Positions 50,979-60,687 of a DNA stretch of 64,000 bases are shown here, in pieces (position 1 is the first letter of the stretch; each line of letters starts with the position of its first letter). The stretch comes from Microbacterium mitrae (GTDB lineage Bacteria; Actinomycetota; Actinomycetes; Actinomycetales; Microbacteriaceae): contig NZ_VRSW01000004.1 in NCBI RefSeq assembly GCF_008017445.1, forward strand, positions 186,001-250,000, written 5' to 3'. The position numbers were made by a program, and so were the translations under genes. Under the pieces are notes generated by a model. That model saw only the letters and a program-made list of their open reading frames with translations. It did no database searches and was not told the DNA's origin.

Positions 50979-52363
50979 CACTCGTCCTCTTCGTATGTGC
51001 GGAGCCGGTTCCGCCGCGCCGGAGGCGGGGTGTGGCGTGGTTCTTGCCGGGTGGCGGTTGTGGGGATGCGATCGTTGATGGTCTTGCGCAGCTCGCGTCG
51101 GCGGGCTCGTCTTGCGGTTTCGATGTCGCGAAGGCTGAGTCGGAGGTTGGGGTGGGCTTCGTCGATGGCGACGCAGATGAAGGTGTCGTGGTCGTAGACC
51201 CGGATTTCGGAGATGTCCCGCGGGTCGTACCGGATCGTGATCGGGTGTCCCACGAACGGGGCGAGTGTGGGTGCCAGGTAGCGCTGGCCCTGGAAGTGGA
51301 TCCCGTCTCTTTGCACGATCCGGATCTTGGGGACAGTAAGGAGGAGTGTGTCGAGGTCCTCGAGGCTGTTGGGCATTCGCGGGAGCCAGCCGTCGGCGAC
51401 CCACGCGTCCTTCGGTGAGACGCCGAGTTCGGAGTGCGGTCGGTCGTTGTAGACGGCGATGAAGGCGCCGATCGCTTGATCCAGCGCGGGAAGGTCCATT
51501 GACGGCGTGGGGGTGCGGCTGCCAGGTCCGAGGTGGCCGGGCAGTGTGGCGAGGAGTTCGGTGTTGATGGTGCCGAAGAATCGCTCGATCTTGCCGCGAC
51601 CTTGGGGCCGCCCGACGATCGAGTGAATGATGCGGATGTGCAGCGCGATGGCGGTGCGCTCGAGATGGTGGCTGGTGAAGTCGGAGCCGTGATCGACGTG
51701 CAGGATGTCGGGCAGACCGCACATGGCCCAGGCGGGGTCGGCCTTTCGCCAGATCGCCTGCCGGAGGGCAAGTGCCGTGTTCAACGCCGATGGCGCCCCC
51801 GTGAAGACGGTGTACCCGCAGATCGCGCGCGAGTACTCGTCCATCACCGTCGTCAGCCACGGTCGATCCGGCTTCCCGTCGGTGCCGACGATGACGATGT
51901 CCAGCTCGGTGTGATCGGACTGCCAGGTTTGGTTCGGCCGGTCAGCGCGACGGCGGAGAACGAGTTCGTGCCGGTCGCGATACGACGCCGGCCCCTCCAA
52001 CGCCAGCGTCACGAGCGCCGGATCAAGTGCTCGGACGATCTCTCGCACCGTCGCGTAGCTGGGGATTGGGTTTCCCTGCCGGGTCGCTTCCGCCGCGGTC
52101 AGCCGATGTAGCGTCGCCAAGCTCGGACGTGGTCTGGTCAGCGCGATCCGTTCGACGAACGCGACGGTCTCCGCAGCCGTTCGCCGACGCCCCGCGTCGA
52201 CGCGAGGATGATCGTCCAGCCCCGACAGTCCGCCGTCTCGGTATCGGCGGTGCCAGCGCTGCAGCGTGCGGACGCCAATTCCCGTGCCCCGGGCGAGGGC
52301 CGCGAGCGGAATCTCGTCTTCGACATGGAGTCGAAGCACCCGCCACCGCTCCTCGGCGTCCAC
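50978..52363 (-). CDS. DDE transposase (TniA/Mu type)
   Basis: 461 residues. An N-terminal helix-turn-helix (IPLAALARGTGIGVRTLQRW) is followed by the rve core: first Asp in TWQSDHTELDIVI, second in HVDHGSDFTS, and Glu in GRGKIERFFGTIN; then a Mu_C-like barrel (ITIRYDPRDISEIRVYD). It cuts and joins transposon ends. The ATPase gene follows and a resolvase gene precedes it, the arrangement of Tn552/Tn5053-like elements. The catalytic triad is complete. Confidence 0.92.
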   Translation of the reverse strand: MDAEERWRVLRLHVEDEIPLAALARGTGIGVRTLQRWHRRYRDGGLSGLDDHPRVDAGRRRTAAETVAFVERIALTRPRPSLATLHRLTAAEATRQGNPIPSYATVREIVRALDPALVTLALEGPASYRDRHELVLRRRADRPNQTWQSDHTELDIVIVGTDGKPDRPWLTTVMDEYSRAICGYTVFTGAPSALNTALALRQAIWRKADPAWAMCGLPDILHVDHGSDFTSHHLERTAIALHIRIIHSIVGRPQGRGKIERFFGTINTELLATLPGHLGPGSRTPTPSMDLPALDQAIGAFIAVYNDRPHSELGVSPKDAWVADGWLPRMPNSLEDLDTLLLTVPKIRIVQRDGIHFQGQRYLAPTLAPFVGHPITIRYDPRDISEIRVYDHDTFICVAIDEAHPNLRLSLRDIETARRARRRELRKTINDRIPTTATRQEPRHTPPPARRNRLRTYEEDE

Positions 52364-52370
52364 TACTCAC

Positions 52371-52967
52371 CTACATCGCGGCGCTTCCGCGCGCAGCGTC
52401 GGCCTGCTGATGACGGTAGAGGGTGGCGCGGCTCCACCCGACCAGGCGGGCAGCGTCCTCGGCCGTGCGACCCCTCGCCCGCGCCTCCCTCGCCAACTGG
52501 AGCTTGTCCGCGATCACCGCGGGGTCCGACACTGGGCGGCCGAACCGCGTCCCGTTCTGCCGGGCCGCAGCGATGCCGGCCGTAACCCGCTCGACAATCA
52601 GTTCCCGCTCATACTCCGCGAGGGTCGCGAGCATGTTCAACATCAGCCGCCCCGTCGACGTCGCAGGGTCGATACCGTCCGAAATGGACCGCACGTGCAC
52701 GCCCCGCCCGCGCAGCAGATTCACCGTGTTCAATACGTCAACCAGAGATCGGCCGAGACGGTCAACCCGCCACACGACCACCGTGTCGCCCTCGGCGGCA
52801 TGCTCGAGAAGCTTCTTCATCCCAGGGCGTTCGATCGCGGCCCGGCTCCCCGACGTGACGTCCGCGAACACATCGCGCTTCTGCACGCCCGCCGCAACCA
52901 GCGCGTCGAGCTGCAGCTGCGCATCCTGGCTGGAGGTGCTGACTCGCGTGTAACCCAGAAGCCTCAT
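52371..52967 (-). CDS. Resolvase of the left transposition module
   Basis: 198 residues. MRLLGYTRVSTSSQDAQLQLDAL (nucleophilic Ser in RVST), VVWRVDRLGRSLVDVLNT, and LATLAEYERELIVERVTAGIAAARQNGTRFGRP give a full serine-recombinase catalytic domain, followed by a helix-turn-helix (EDAARLVGWSRATLYRH). It would resolve cointegrates. ATG at 52967 matches family starts; the longer frame upstream does not. Starts the resolvase-transposase-ATPase operon. Confidence 0.92.
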   Translation of the reverse strand: MRLLGYTRVSTSSQDAQLQLDALVAAGVQKRDVFADVTSGSRAAIERPGMKKLLEHAAEGDTVVVWRVDRLGRSLVDVLNTVNLLRGRGVHVRSISDGIDPATSTGRLMLNMLATLAEYERELIVERVTAGIAAARQNGTRFGRPVSDPAVIADKLQLAREARARGRTAEDAARLVGWSRATLYRHQQADAARGSAAM

Positions 52968-53523
52968 ACGGTCAGTTTGCCTCAGAAAGTCCTCTCCTGC
53001 ACCCACGTAAGACGGATCACGGCAAGACAACTTTCCGAGACACATAGCGCCACGGAATCATGCGGACGCCGACAGTCGCTCAGAGCGAGGCGACGATGTC
53101 TCAAAAAGCTGTTGTATTTTGCGACGTGTCGATGCATCTGTCTGGTGTGCGGCGAGGCGACCCAAGTCCTGGAGCTAAGTCAGAGCGTCTATGCGAAAGG
53201 GTTTGAAGCAGGCGGGAAGCAGCGGGATGAGCTCCACTGTGCTCTGGATCTTTCCCGTTCACTGACGGAGGCCGATTCGGCGGCAGATAGCAGTACGTCG
53301 AGCACATGGAAGCCGAGTTCTCCGGAGGCCATGTGCGGGCGATCTTCGGCGATCGCGCCGACCATGTTCAAACCCCAAGCCCGCGGCCGACTTAGACCTG
53401 CTCGTGATCGCGCTGTGTTCGTCGGTGTGAGTCTCCGATGAGTCACTGTTTTGTCGATGATCGGGGGGTCAGCGATCTGCTACCACGTCCACGATGTCGG
53501 CGTGAGCTGAGTTCTCGATGGAT
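52968..53523. other. Intergenic region with oxidoreductase relic
   Basis: No intact gene. The relic at 53189-53446 is listed separately. At 53433-53484 GATGAGTCA and GTCGATGAT-x5-GGTCAGCGATCTG resemble 49475-49526 (CATGAGTCA, GTCGATTATG, GATCAGCGGTCTG) in the same orientation, perhaps transposase-binding repeats. No clear terminal inverted repeat was found by eye. Confidence 0.4.
53189..53446 (-). pseudogene. C-terminal relic of a Gfo/Idh/MocA-family oxidoreductase
   Basis: An 85-codon frame. Its middle, AEDRPHMASGELGFHVLDVL then LSAAESASVSE, reads like the end of Gfo/Idh/MocA sugar dehydrogenases (RPH-x-ASGEL-x2-HVLDVML-x3-ESA). The Rossmann domain and most of the catalytic part are missing. 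It lies between the left transposition module and the SorC-type regulator, so the rest was probably lost by transposon insertion or deletion. Confidence 0.6.
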
Positions 53524-54474
53524 CTAGGTGATACGGCGCCGCAGTTCGCGGGCGGTCTGCTCATCAAGGATGAGCTGCGTGATTATTCCCGCGCGAAGAG
53601 CCGCCAGTAGAGGGATGACCTTGTTTTCTCCGGCGACGGCGCACACGCGACGCGGTATGCGCGTGAGCTCCGCTGGCGTGGGACCGGTTGCACGTTCGTT
53701 CAAGGCAAGGTCCTCGTACGTCCCATCGGCTCGGAGGAACACCGTGCAAACGTCGCCGACCACTCCGGCCGACTCGAGCACACGAATGTCGTCTGGTTCG
53801 AGGTACCCCGCCGAGTAGACATGGCTAGGCACCTGGCCAGTCACGGCACCGATCGAGAACAGGGCGATGTCCGCCTGCCGCTGCACCTCGAGCACCCGCG
53901 CGATGGAGCGCTCACGCCACATCGCGTGTCGCGTGCTGGCATAGTCGAAGAAGGCAGGCACCGGAAACGACTGCACCCGCGCATCGAACGCCTCACCGAA
54001 TCGAGAGATCAGGTTGTCCACATAGTCGACGCCCGACGTGCGGTTGTTCGCACCCCCGTTGAGCTGAACGATGACGCTTCCGCGCGTCGGCTTCTTCGTG
54101 AGATGCTGCGACACCGCGCCGAGAGTTCTTCCCCACGCGATCCCGAGGATCATGTCTGAATCGAACCAGTCGGTCACCATCTTGGCTGTGGCGGTGGCCA
54201 CCTGATCCAGACGCTCCTGCATCGATGCGGAGTCGCTGACGGGCACCACATAGGCCTCGACGCCGAATTGCTCCGCGATGAGGTGGGCAACCTCCGGGGC
54301 ATGTGAGGGGGTCGGGCGCAGCGTCACGCTGACGAGCCCTGACGACCGGGCTTCTTTGAGAAGTCGTGACACGGTCGATCTCGACATGTGCAACCGCTGA
54401 GCGATCGTCTCCATTTTGATGTCCTGGAGGTAGTACATCGAGGCCGCCGCCAGGATCGATTCGTCCTTACTCAT
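53524..54474 (-). CDS. SorC-family sugar-binding transcriptional regulator
   Basis: 316 residues. N-terminal helix-turn-helix (ILAAASMYYLQDIKMETIAQRLHMSRSTVSRLLKEAR) and a SorC-type sugar-phosphate-binding domain (GIAWGRTLGAVSQHL, VQLNGGANN, FSIGAVTGQ, GVVGDVCTVFLRADG). These regulators respond to phosphorylated sugars or polyols. It is divergent from glpD-glpK, so glycerol 3-phosphate or a related triose phosphate is a likely effector. ATG at 54474. A CTGCAC-N4-GTGCAG palindrome lies just upstream. Confidence 0.9.
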   Translation of the reverse strand: MSKDESILAAASMYYLQDIKMETIAQRLHMSRSTVSRLLKEARSSGLVSVTLRPTPSHAPEVAHLIAEQFGVEAYVVPVSDSASMQERLDQVATATAKMVTDWFDSDMILGIAWGRTLGAVSQHLTKKPTRGSVIVQLNGGANNRTSGVDYVDNLISRFGEAFDARVQSFPVPAFFDYASTRHAMWRERSIARVLEVQRQADIALFSIGAVTGQVPSHVYSAGYLEPDDIRVLESAGVVGDVCTVFLRADGTYEDLALNERATGPTPAELTRIPRRVCAVAGENKVIPLLAALRAGIITQLILDEQTARELRRRIT

Positions 54475-54481
54475 AACTCTT

Positions 54482-54497
54482 CTGCACATTCGTGCAG
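54482..54497. promoter_or_regulatory. Candidate operator of the glycerol module
   Basis: CTGCAC-ATTC-GTGCAG is a perfect 6-bp inverted repeat, 8 bp from the regulator start and 92 bp before glpD. TGCA-centred palindromes are typical SorC-family targets. It probably controls both divergent transcripts. Confidence 0.55.
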
Positions 54498-54588
54498 GAT
54501 CCATGCGCGATTTGGCATCATACGCCCAAGGCTAATACGCTTCAGGCTGTCCGCGGGAGATTCCGCCGGTCCTCAAGAACGGAACGCC

Positions 54589-56328
54589 ATGCTCGACACT
54601 CGCCTCACGAAGGAATCCCGCGACCGCGCCCTCGCGCGTCTATCCGAGAGCTCACGGCCGGGGCGAGAGCTCGATGTCCTGGTGATCGGAGGCGGCATCA
54701 CCGGTGCCGGCATCGCCCTCGATGCGGCGAGTAGGGGTCTCGAGACCGTGGTAGTCGAGGCGCAGGACTGGGGCGCGGGAACATCGTCTCGCTCGAGCAA
54801 GCTCGTGCACGGGGGTCTCCGCTACCTGCAGATGCTCGACTTCAAGCTGGTGTTCGAGGCATTAGCCGAGCGCGACCTCCTCCTGACCACCGTGGCCCCT
54901 CACCTAGTGCGCCCCGTGCCGTTCCTCTACCCATTGCGCCACCGGGTATGGGAGCGTGCCTTCGTGGGCGCGGGCATCGCCCTCTACGACGTGCTCGCGA
55001 CCCTCCGACGGGGAAAGCGCGCCCTCCCCTGGCATCGCCACCTCAGCCGTGCCGACCTCGACCGGGTCTTCCCGGACCTCAGCGCGCGGGCGGCCGTCGG
55101 GGCGATCGAGTACTGGGACGCGACGGTGGACGACGCGAGATACGTCACGACACTCGTGCGCACCGCGGCGGGGTACGGGGCACAGGCGGCCACGCGCATA
55201 CAGGTGGTGGAGCTGACCAAGAACGGCGCCGGTGTCGTCGACGGGGCGCTGCTGCGCGACCTCGAGACGGATCGCGTGATCGCCGTCAAGGCGCGCCATG
55301 TCATCAGCTCAACCGGTGTCTGGACCGAGCAGTCTCAGGCTCTCGCCGGCGAGACCGGCGGGCTGCGGGTGCTGGCCTCCAAGGGCATCCACATCGTCGT
55401 CCCCCGCGACCGGATCGAGGGCGACGCGGGTCTGATCCTGCAGACGAAGAAGAGCGTCCTCTTCGTGATCCCGTGGTCGCGGTACTGGGTCATCGGCACG
55501 ACCGACACCCCCTGGACTGAAGACCTCGTCAATCCCGCCGCACACGCCCGCGACATCAACTACGTGCTCGACGAGGCGAATGCGGTGCTGGAAAAGGCGC
55601 TCACACACGACGACATCATCGGCACGTGGGCCGGGCTGCGCCCGCTGCTGCAGCCGGGCACCAAGGACGGCACCGCATCAGAGAAGGTGTCGCGCGAGCA
55701 CACGGTCGCCTCGCCCGTCCCGGGGTTGACCGTCATCGCCGGCGGCAAGTTCACCACGTACCGGATCATGGCGCGGGATGCCGTCGACTTCGCCTTAGGC
55801 GCCGAAGCGGCCGCCCCGCGACCATCGATCACACAGACCCTCCCGCTCGTGGGCGGGCGCCCTTCGACCGACGGCGCCCCGGGCGCCCTCGCACGCCAGT
55901 TCGGCTGGGACGCGGCGATGGTCGATCACCTGCTGCACCGGTACGGCTCCGACATCCGCGACATCGCCGAGATCTGCGACCGCGACGAGACCATGTCCCG
56001 CCCGCTTGAGCATGCGCCCGCCTATCTGCGCGCGGAAATCGCGTACGCCGTCAGCCATGAGGGTGCGCTGCACCTGGAGGATGTGATGCACCGTCGCACC
56101 CGCATGGTCTACGAGTACGCCGACGAAGCGCTGGCGGCCCTTCCCGAGGTCGCCCGTATCGTCGCCGGCGAATTGGGCTGGTCAGACGCGCGGCGCGACG
56201 AGGAGGTCGCGGCGTATACCGCCGTGGCCGACGCGGTCGCCGCTGCGGCGCGCACGAGCGATGACGCCGCGGCCGCGCGCGCCAGGGCGGCCGCCCCCGG
56301 AGTCGCCGCCATGTCGCCGCGTCCCTGA
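54589..56328 (+). CDS. glpD: Aerobic glycerol-3-phosphate dehydrogenase
   Basis: 579 residues. FAD-binding Rossmann motif VLVIGGGITGAGIALDAASRG, then GTSSRSSKLVHGGLRYLQ, the GlpD signature. The conserved middle (VIPWSRYWVIGTTDTPW) and C-terminal DAO_C domain follow. It oxidises glycerol 3-phosphate to dihydroxyacetone phosphate and feeds electrons to quinone at the membrane. ATG at 54589 gives the standard N-terminus; an upstream extension would cross the operator. First gene of glpD-glpK-esterase. Confidence 0.95.
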   Translation: MLDTRLTKESRDRALARLSESSRPGRELDVLVIGGGITGAGIALDAASRGLETVVVEAQDWGAGTSSRSSKLVHGGLRYLQMLDFKLVFEALAERDLLLTTVAPHLVRPVPFLYPLRHRVWERAFVGAGIALYDVLATLRRGKRALPWHRHLSRADLDRVFPDLSARAAVGAIEYWDATVDDARYVTTLVRTAAGYGAQAATRIQVVELTKNGAGVVDGALLRDLETDRVIAVKARHVISSTGVWTEQSQALAGETGGLRVLASKGIHIVVPRDRIEGDAGLILQTKKSVLFVIPWSRYWVIGTTDTPWTEDLVNPAAHARDINYVLDEANAVLEKALTHDDIIGTWAGLRPLLQPGTKDGTASEKVSREHTVASPVPGLTVIAGGKFTTYRIMARDAVDFALGAEAAAPRPSITQTLPLVGGRPSTDGAPGALARQFGWDAAMVDHLLHRYGSDIRDIAEICDRDETMSRPLEHAPAYLRAEIAYAVSHEGALHLEDVMHRRTRMVYEYADEALAALPEVARIVAGELGWSDARRDEEVAAYTAVADAVAAAARTSDDAAAARARAAAPGVAAMSPRP

Positions 56329-56379
56329 TCGCCGATCCCCCCCATCCCACCCCTCACACGCTTCGATGGAGAGCACCCC

Positions 56380-57897
56380 GTGACACGATACGTATTGTCG
56401 ATCGACCAGGGCACGACGAGCACTCGCGCGATCGTGTTCGACCACTCGGCGTCGATCGTGGCCAGTGGACAGCTCGAGCATCTCCAGCACTTCCCCCGGG
56501 CGGGATGGGTCGAGCACGACGCCATCGAGATCTGGGACAACGTGCGCGAGGCCGTGGGACTCGCGCTCACCCGCGCGAACCTGACGCACGGCGACATTGC
56601 CGCGGTCGGACTCACGAATCAGCGCGAGACCACCATCGTCTGGAACCGCCACACCGGAGTCCCCGTGTGCCGGGCCATCGTCTGGCAGGACACGAGGACG
56701 CAGCGGATCGTCGAGGACCTCTCGCGCGAGCACGGGGTCGATCGGTACAAGGCGAGCGTCGGCCTGCCGCTGGCGACCTACTTCGCTGGCCCCAAGGTGA
56801 AGTGGATCCTGGACAACGTCGTCGGCGCCCGTCAGGCCGCCGACGACGGCGACCTGCTCTTCGGCACGGTGGACACCTGGGTCCTCTGGAACCTCACCGG
56901 CGGCGTGGAGGGCGGCATCCATGTCACCGACGTCACCAACGCCTCCCGCACGATGCTGATGAACCTCGACACTCTGGCCTGGGACGAGCAGATCGTGGCG
57001 GACATGGGTATCCCGATGTCGATGCTCCCGCAGATCCGGTCCTCGTCTGAGGTTTACGGTGTCGGTCGCGAGCACGGGATGCTCCCCGGAGTCCCGATCG
57101 CCGGAGTTCTGGGGGACCAGCAGGCAGCGATGTTCGGTCAGGCCTGCTTCAGCGAGGGCATGGCCAAGAACACCTACGGAACGGGGAACTTCCTGCTGCT
57201 GAACACGGGCCCCACGCGCGTGCACTCTGAGAACGGACTGCTCACTACCGTCTGCTACAAGATCGGGGACGCCCCGGCCGTCTACGCGCTCGAGGGATCG
57301 ATCGCCGTCACAGGCTCCCTCGTGCAATGGCTGCGGGACAACCTCGGCATGTTCTCGGACGCGTCAGAGATCGAGCCGCTGGCCCGTGAGGTCGAAGACA
57401 ACGGCGGCGCGTACTTCGTGCCGGCGTTCTCCGGACTGTTCGCCCCGTACTGGCGGCCGGATGCCCGTGGTGCTCTGCTCGGGCTCACCCGCTACGTCAC
57501 GAGGCAGCACATCGCCCGTGCGGCCCTGGAGGCCACCGCTTATCAGACGCGCGAGGTAGTCGAGGCGATGAACGCGGATTCGGGCATCGCGCTGGCCGAG
57601 CTTCGCGTCGACGGCGGGATGGTGGCCAACGAGCTGCTCATGCAGTTCCAGGCGGATCAGCTCGGTGTAGATGTGCTGCGCCCCGAGGTCCTCGAGACCA
57701 CCGCCCTCGGTGCGGCCTACGCCGCCGGCATTGCTGTCGGATTTTGGGGCGGTCAGGACTCCGTCACCGAGAACTGGGGCGAGGCCCAGCGCTGGAACCC
57801 CTCGATGCCGCTGCTCGAGCGCGAGCAGCTCTTCCGCAACTGGAAGAAAGCGGTCACCAAGACCATGGGTTGGGTGGACGGTGACGTGGACACCTGA
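56380..57897 (+). CDS. glpK: Glycerol kinase
   Basis: 505 residues, standard length. FGGY-kinase motifs are present: [62 protein letters not shown] and the C-terminal [21 protein letters not shown]. It phosphorylates glycerol with ATP, feeding GlpD. GTG at 56380 follows GGAGAG by 7 nt. No glpF is present in the module. Confidence 0.96.
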   Translation: MTRYVLSIDQGTTSTRAIVFDHSASIVASGQLEHLQHFPRAGWVEHDAIEIWDNVREAVGLALTRANLTHGDIAAVGLTNQRETTIVWNRHTGVPVCRAIVWQDTRTQRIVEDLSREHGVDRYKASVGLPLATYFAGPKVKWILDNVVGARQAADDGDLLFGTVDTWVLWNLTGGVEGGIHVTDVTNASRTMLMNLDTLAWDEQIVADMGIPMSMLPQIRSSSEVYGVGREHGMLPGVPIAGVLGDQQAAMFGQACFSEGMAKNTYGTGNFLLLNTGPTRVHSENGLLTTVCYKIGDAPAVYALEGSIAVTGSLVQWLRDNLGMFSDASEIEPLAREVEDNGGAYFVPAFSGLFAPYWRPDARGALLGLTRYVTRQHIARAALEATAYQTREVVEAMNADSGIALAELRVDGGMVANELLMQFQADQLGVDVLRPEVLETTALGAAYAAGIAVGFWGGQDSVTENWGEAQRWNPSMPLLEREQLFRNWKKAVTKTMGWVDGDVDT

Positions 57898-57955
57898 CCC
57901 CCGACACTCGCTCAGACCGAAACCCAACCGATACCCACGAAGGAGTAGGGATCTC

Positions 57956-59791
57956 ATGAAAGCAACCTTCCTGAAAAGGAACCCATTCTGGCTCGCGCTG
58001 TCATTGGTGCTGATGCTGATGTCAGCGATAGTCGCATCTGCGGTACAGACGAACGCCGGGACCGTCGCGGTAAAGGACATGCGGTGGGAGACGTCGTCGG
58101 GCCAGATGATCAGCGCCCTTCTGTTCAAGCCCGACGCGGCGACCGCCGACTCGCAGGCCCCTGCCATCATCGTGTCGCACGGCTGGTGGAACAACCGCGA
58201 GATGCAGGACGCCAACTTTGTTGAACTCGCTCGTCGCGGGTACGTCGTGGTGTCCATCGACATGTACGGGCACGGCAACTCATCTCCACTGGTCAACGAC
58301 CAAGTACAACTGGGCGGCACCGGCATGTACGACGTCGTGAAGCTCGTCGCCGATCTGCCATATGTGGACCCCGACATGATCGGCGTCTCCGGACACTCCA
58401 ACGGCGCGCGGGCCGCGAACTTCTCGGTGGCCCTGGACAACGAGGCCGACGAGCAGCTCATCGATGCAGTCTTCCTCGTCGACAACGACCCGGTCTACAC
58501 GGACGCCGACGGCGCGTACACGAACATCTACGGCACGCGCGACGTCGGTCTCGTCGCCGACCAGTACGACGAGTTCTTCTTCCGCAGCTACAGCCCGGAG
58601 GGTGTCGCACTGACCCCGCCGCGCGATTACATCTCGACCCCTAACGCGCAGTCCTTCCTGAACTTCGGCGCCGACCCGGCCGAAGGCGACCCGCGCTCGG
58701 CCGGTGAGTTCTACGCAGAGGGGGATGCCGATCGCATCGTCTACACCCCTGCCGAGACGCACCCGTGGGGCACGATCTCGAAGACGACCGTGGGTAGTCA
58801 GGTCGAGTTCTGGGAGCGCGTGTTCCCCGCCCCGAACGCGATCGATCCGGGCACCCAGGTGTGGCAGGTCAAAGAGACGGCGACCGCGTTCGGTCTCATC
58901 GGCTTCGGCATCTTCCTCGTCGCCTTCGCGCGTGCGCTCCTCGGCACGCGCGCCTTCGCGGGCCTCCGGGTCACCGACCCCGCCCCGCTCGCGGCCACGA
59001 GCCGCAAGGGCCTGGCCTGGTTCTGGGGCGGCCTGGTCGTCTCGGCGCTGTTCTCGGGCTGGAGCTACGTCTGGCTGAGCCAGCAGCCTGTGATGCAGGG
59101 CATTGCTTTCAATGCCGTGCCGACGATCTTCACCCAGGGCGCCGTGTTCTTCATCGCCACTTGGGCGGCGATCAACGGCGTCGCGGGGCTGATCATCATG
59201 ACGGTCTCCTACTTCGCGTTCGGCAAGAAGAACAGCGTCGACCTGCGGGCCGCTGGGGTTCTGCCCGGCTGGAGGAAGTTCTTCCACGGCATCGGCCTCG
59301 GAGCGGTCGTCGTCGCGGCCGGATTCGGCATCGTCTTCGTGCTCGACTACTTCTTCAAGACCGACTTCCGGTTCTGGGTCGTGGCCGTCAAGGCGTTCGG
59401 AGCGGACAAGCTGTGGATCGGCCTGCTCTACGTGCCGTTCTTCCTCGTGTACTTCCTCGCGAACTCGGTGGCAATCAACGGCTTCAACCGGTTCACGCTG
59501 CGCGGCAAGGAATGGCTCAATACGCTGGTGCTCGCCCTGGCAAACGCGATCGCACCGATCGTACTCGTGATCGCCCAGTATGCGACGTTCTTCATCACCG
59601 GTGAGACCATCCCCGGCTTCGGCGGCATCTTCAGCATCTGGCTGTTCCCGGTCATCCTCATCCTGGCGGTCTCGGCCGTGATCTCGCGCAAAATTTACCG
59701 TGCGACGAACAACCCGTATATCGGGGGCTTCATCAACGCCGCCGTCGTGACGATCATTTCGGTCTCCAACACGCTAACCGTCGTGTACTGA
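57956..59791 (+). CDS. Alpha/beta hydrolase fused to a polytopic membrane domain
   Basis: 611 residues. An N-terminal signal-anchor (NPFWLALSLVLMLMSAIVAS) leads into an alpha/beta hydrolase (about 35-310): oxyanion region IIVSHGWWNNRE, nucleophile GHSNGAR, later acid/His regions including TPAETHPWGT. The C-terminal ~300 residues hold about seven to eight hydrophobic segments with no family I can name. It is third in the glpD-glpK operon (58-bp gap, AAGGAG upstream). I infer a membrane-bound esterase that frees glycerol from esters, with the helices as anchor or glycerol path. Confidence 0.75.
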   Translation: MKATFLKRNPFWLALSLVLMLMSAIVASAVQTNAGTVAVKDMRWETSSGQMISALLFKPDAATADSQAPAIIVSHGWWNNREMQDANFVELARRGYVVVSIDMYGHGNSSPLVNDQVQLGGTGMYDVVKLVADLPYVDPDMIGVSGHSNGARAANFSVALDNEADEQLIDAVFLVDNDPVYTDADGAYTNIYGTRDVGLVADQYDEFFFRSYSPEGVALTPPRDYISTPNAQSFLNFGADPAEGDPRSAGEFYAEGDADRIVYTPAETHPWGTISKTTVGSQVEFWERVFPAPNAIDPGTQVWQVKETATAFGLIGFGIFLVAFARALLGTRAFAGLRVTDPAPLAATSRKGLAWFWGGLVVSALFSGWSYVWLSQQPVMQGIAFNAVPTIFTQGAVFFIATWAAINGVAGLIIMTVSYFAFGKKNSVDLRAAGVLPGWRKFFHGIGLGAVVVAAGFGIVFVLDYFFKTDFRFWVVAVKAFGADKLWIGLLYVPFFLVYFLANSVAINGFNRFTLRGKEWLNTLVLALANAIAPIVLVIAQYATFFITGETIPGFGGIFSIWLFPVILILAVSAVISRKIYRATNNPYIGGFINAAVVTIISVSNTLTVVY

Positions 59792-59811
59792 CCAGTCTCA
59801 CCGAGTCGGAC

Positions 59812-59851
59812 AGAGGGAGCGCTTCCGCCTTGAGGCGGGGGCGCTTCCTCT
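59812..59851 (+). terminator. Terminator of the glycerol operon
   Basis: An 18-bp stem with three G-T pairs (AGAGGGAGCGCTTCCGCC with GGCGGGGGCGCTTCCTCT) and a TTGA loop, 20 bp after the stop codon. No T-tract, in keeping with actinobacterial hairpins. Confidence 0.8.
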
Positions 59852-60042
59852 GTCGCGTCAAGGGGTCAGGCGAAGCCGGCACTGAACCACTTCGCGATCG
59901 CATTCGAAAGCCGGATCACCTGATGACCGCCAGATCAGATCCACCGTTATCGGACAGACCCAGTCGAGCTATCCGTGCGCCGACCAGCTGCCCGACCGTG
60001 CTGCGAATTTGGTGCCACGCGGGATGACGGTGTGACGCAGGT

Positions 60043-60687
60043 TCAGCGCAGGATGCCGCATTGTCTGGCTGCGGAGACGGCTGCGGTTCGTGAGGTGACG
60101 GCGAGTTTCGTGAAGATGTGGGCGAGGTGGGATTTGACGGTGGTCTCGCTGACGAAGAGTTCGGTTGCGATGTCGGTATTGGAGTGGCCGGCCGCGACGA
60201 GCTCAAGCACCTGCATCTCGCGACTACTGAGGCTTGCTTCGGGGGCTCGCATGCGGCTCAGAAGCCTTGAGGCGATGACGGGAGCGAGGGCGCTTTCCCC
60301 TGCGGCGGCGGCCCGGACGGCTGCGGCGAGCTCGTGGGGTGGGGCGTCTTTGAGGAGGTAGCCGCTGGCGCCGGCTTCGACGGCTCCCAGGATGTCGGCG
60401 TCGGAGTCGTAATTGGTGAGTACGAGCACGTAGGGGGCTGCGTCGAGGGCACGGATCCGCCGTGTCGCGTCGGCTCCGGTCATTGCGGCGTGAGCGCCGA
60501 ACTGGAGATCCATCAGTACGACGTCAGGGTTGCTGTGTTCTGCGGCGGAAACCGCTTCGTCGGGTGTGGCAGCTTCCGCGATGACGTCTATCGCGGTCCG
60601 CACAGGAACTGGCCCCGCAACGGTGTTCAGCACAGACCAGGCGCGAAGACGAGCCCGCAACGCGTCCGGCGTCCAACGACACCTCAT
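60043..60687 (-). CDS. NarL/LuxR-type response regulator with degenerate receiver start
   Basis: 214 residues from the ATG at 60687. The phospho-acceptor Asp (DVVLMDLQFG), the Thr/Lys region (LVLTNYDSD, GYLLKDAPP) and a complete C-terminal LuxR helix-turn-helix (LSSREMQVLELVAAGHSNTDIATELFVSETTVKSHLAHIFTKL) are present. The usual first strand with the acidic pair (VLVDDH) is missing; the start reads MRCRWTPDALRARLRAW instead. This looks like a truncated or frameshifted gene, and no kinase is adjacent. Its ATG overlaps the stop of the small upstream frame (ATGA). Confidence 0.65.
   Translation of the reverse strand: MRCRWTPDALRARLRAWSVLNTVAGPVPVRTAIDVIAEAATPDEAVSAAEHSNPDVVLMDLQFGAHAAMTGADATRRIRALDAAPYVLVLTNYDSDADILGAVEAGASGYLLKDAPPHELAAAVRAAAAGESALAPVIASRLLSRMRAPEASLSSREMQVLELVAAGHSNTDIATELFVSETTVKSHLAHIFTKLAVTSRTAAVSAARQCGILR

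Noticed and set aside
50172..51860. One 562-residue protein covering the ATPase and part of the transposase
   Set aside because: The N-terminal 290 codons are an out-of-frame reading of the transposase gene. Homology begins only at the ATG at 50978.
57671..57955. Upstream start for the esterase fusion
   Set aside because: The extension runs inside glpK in another frame. The ATG at 57956 starts a proper membrane anchor.
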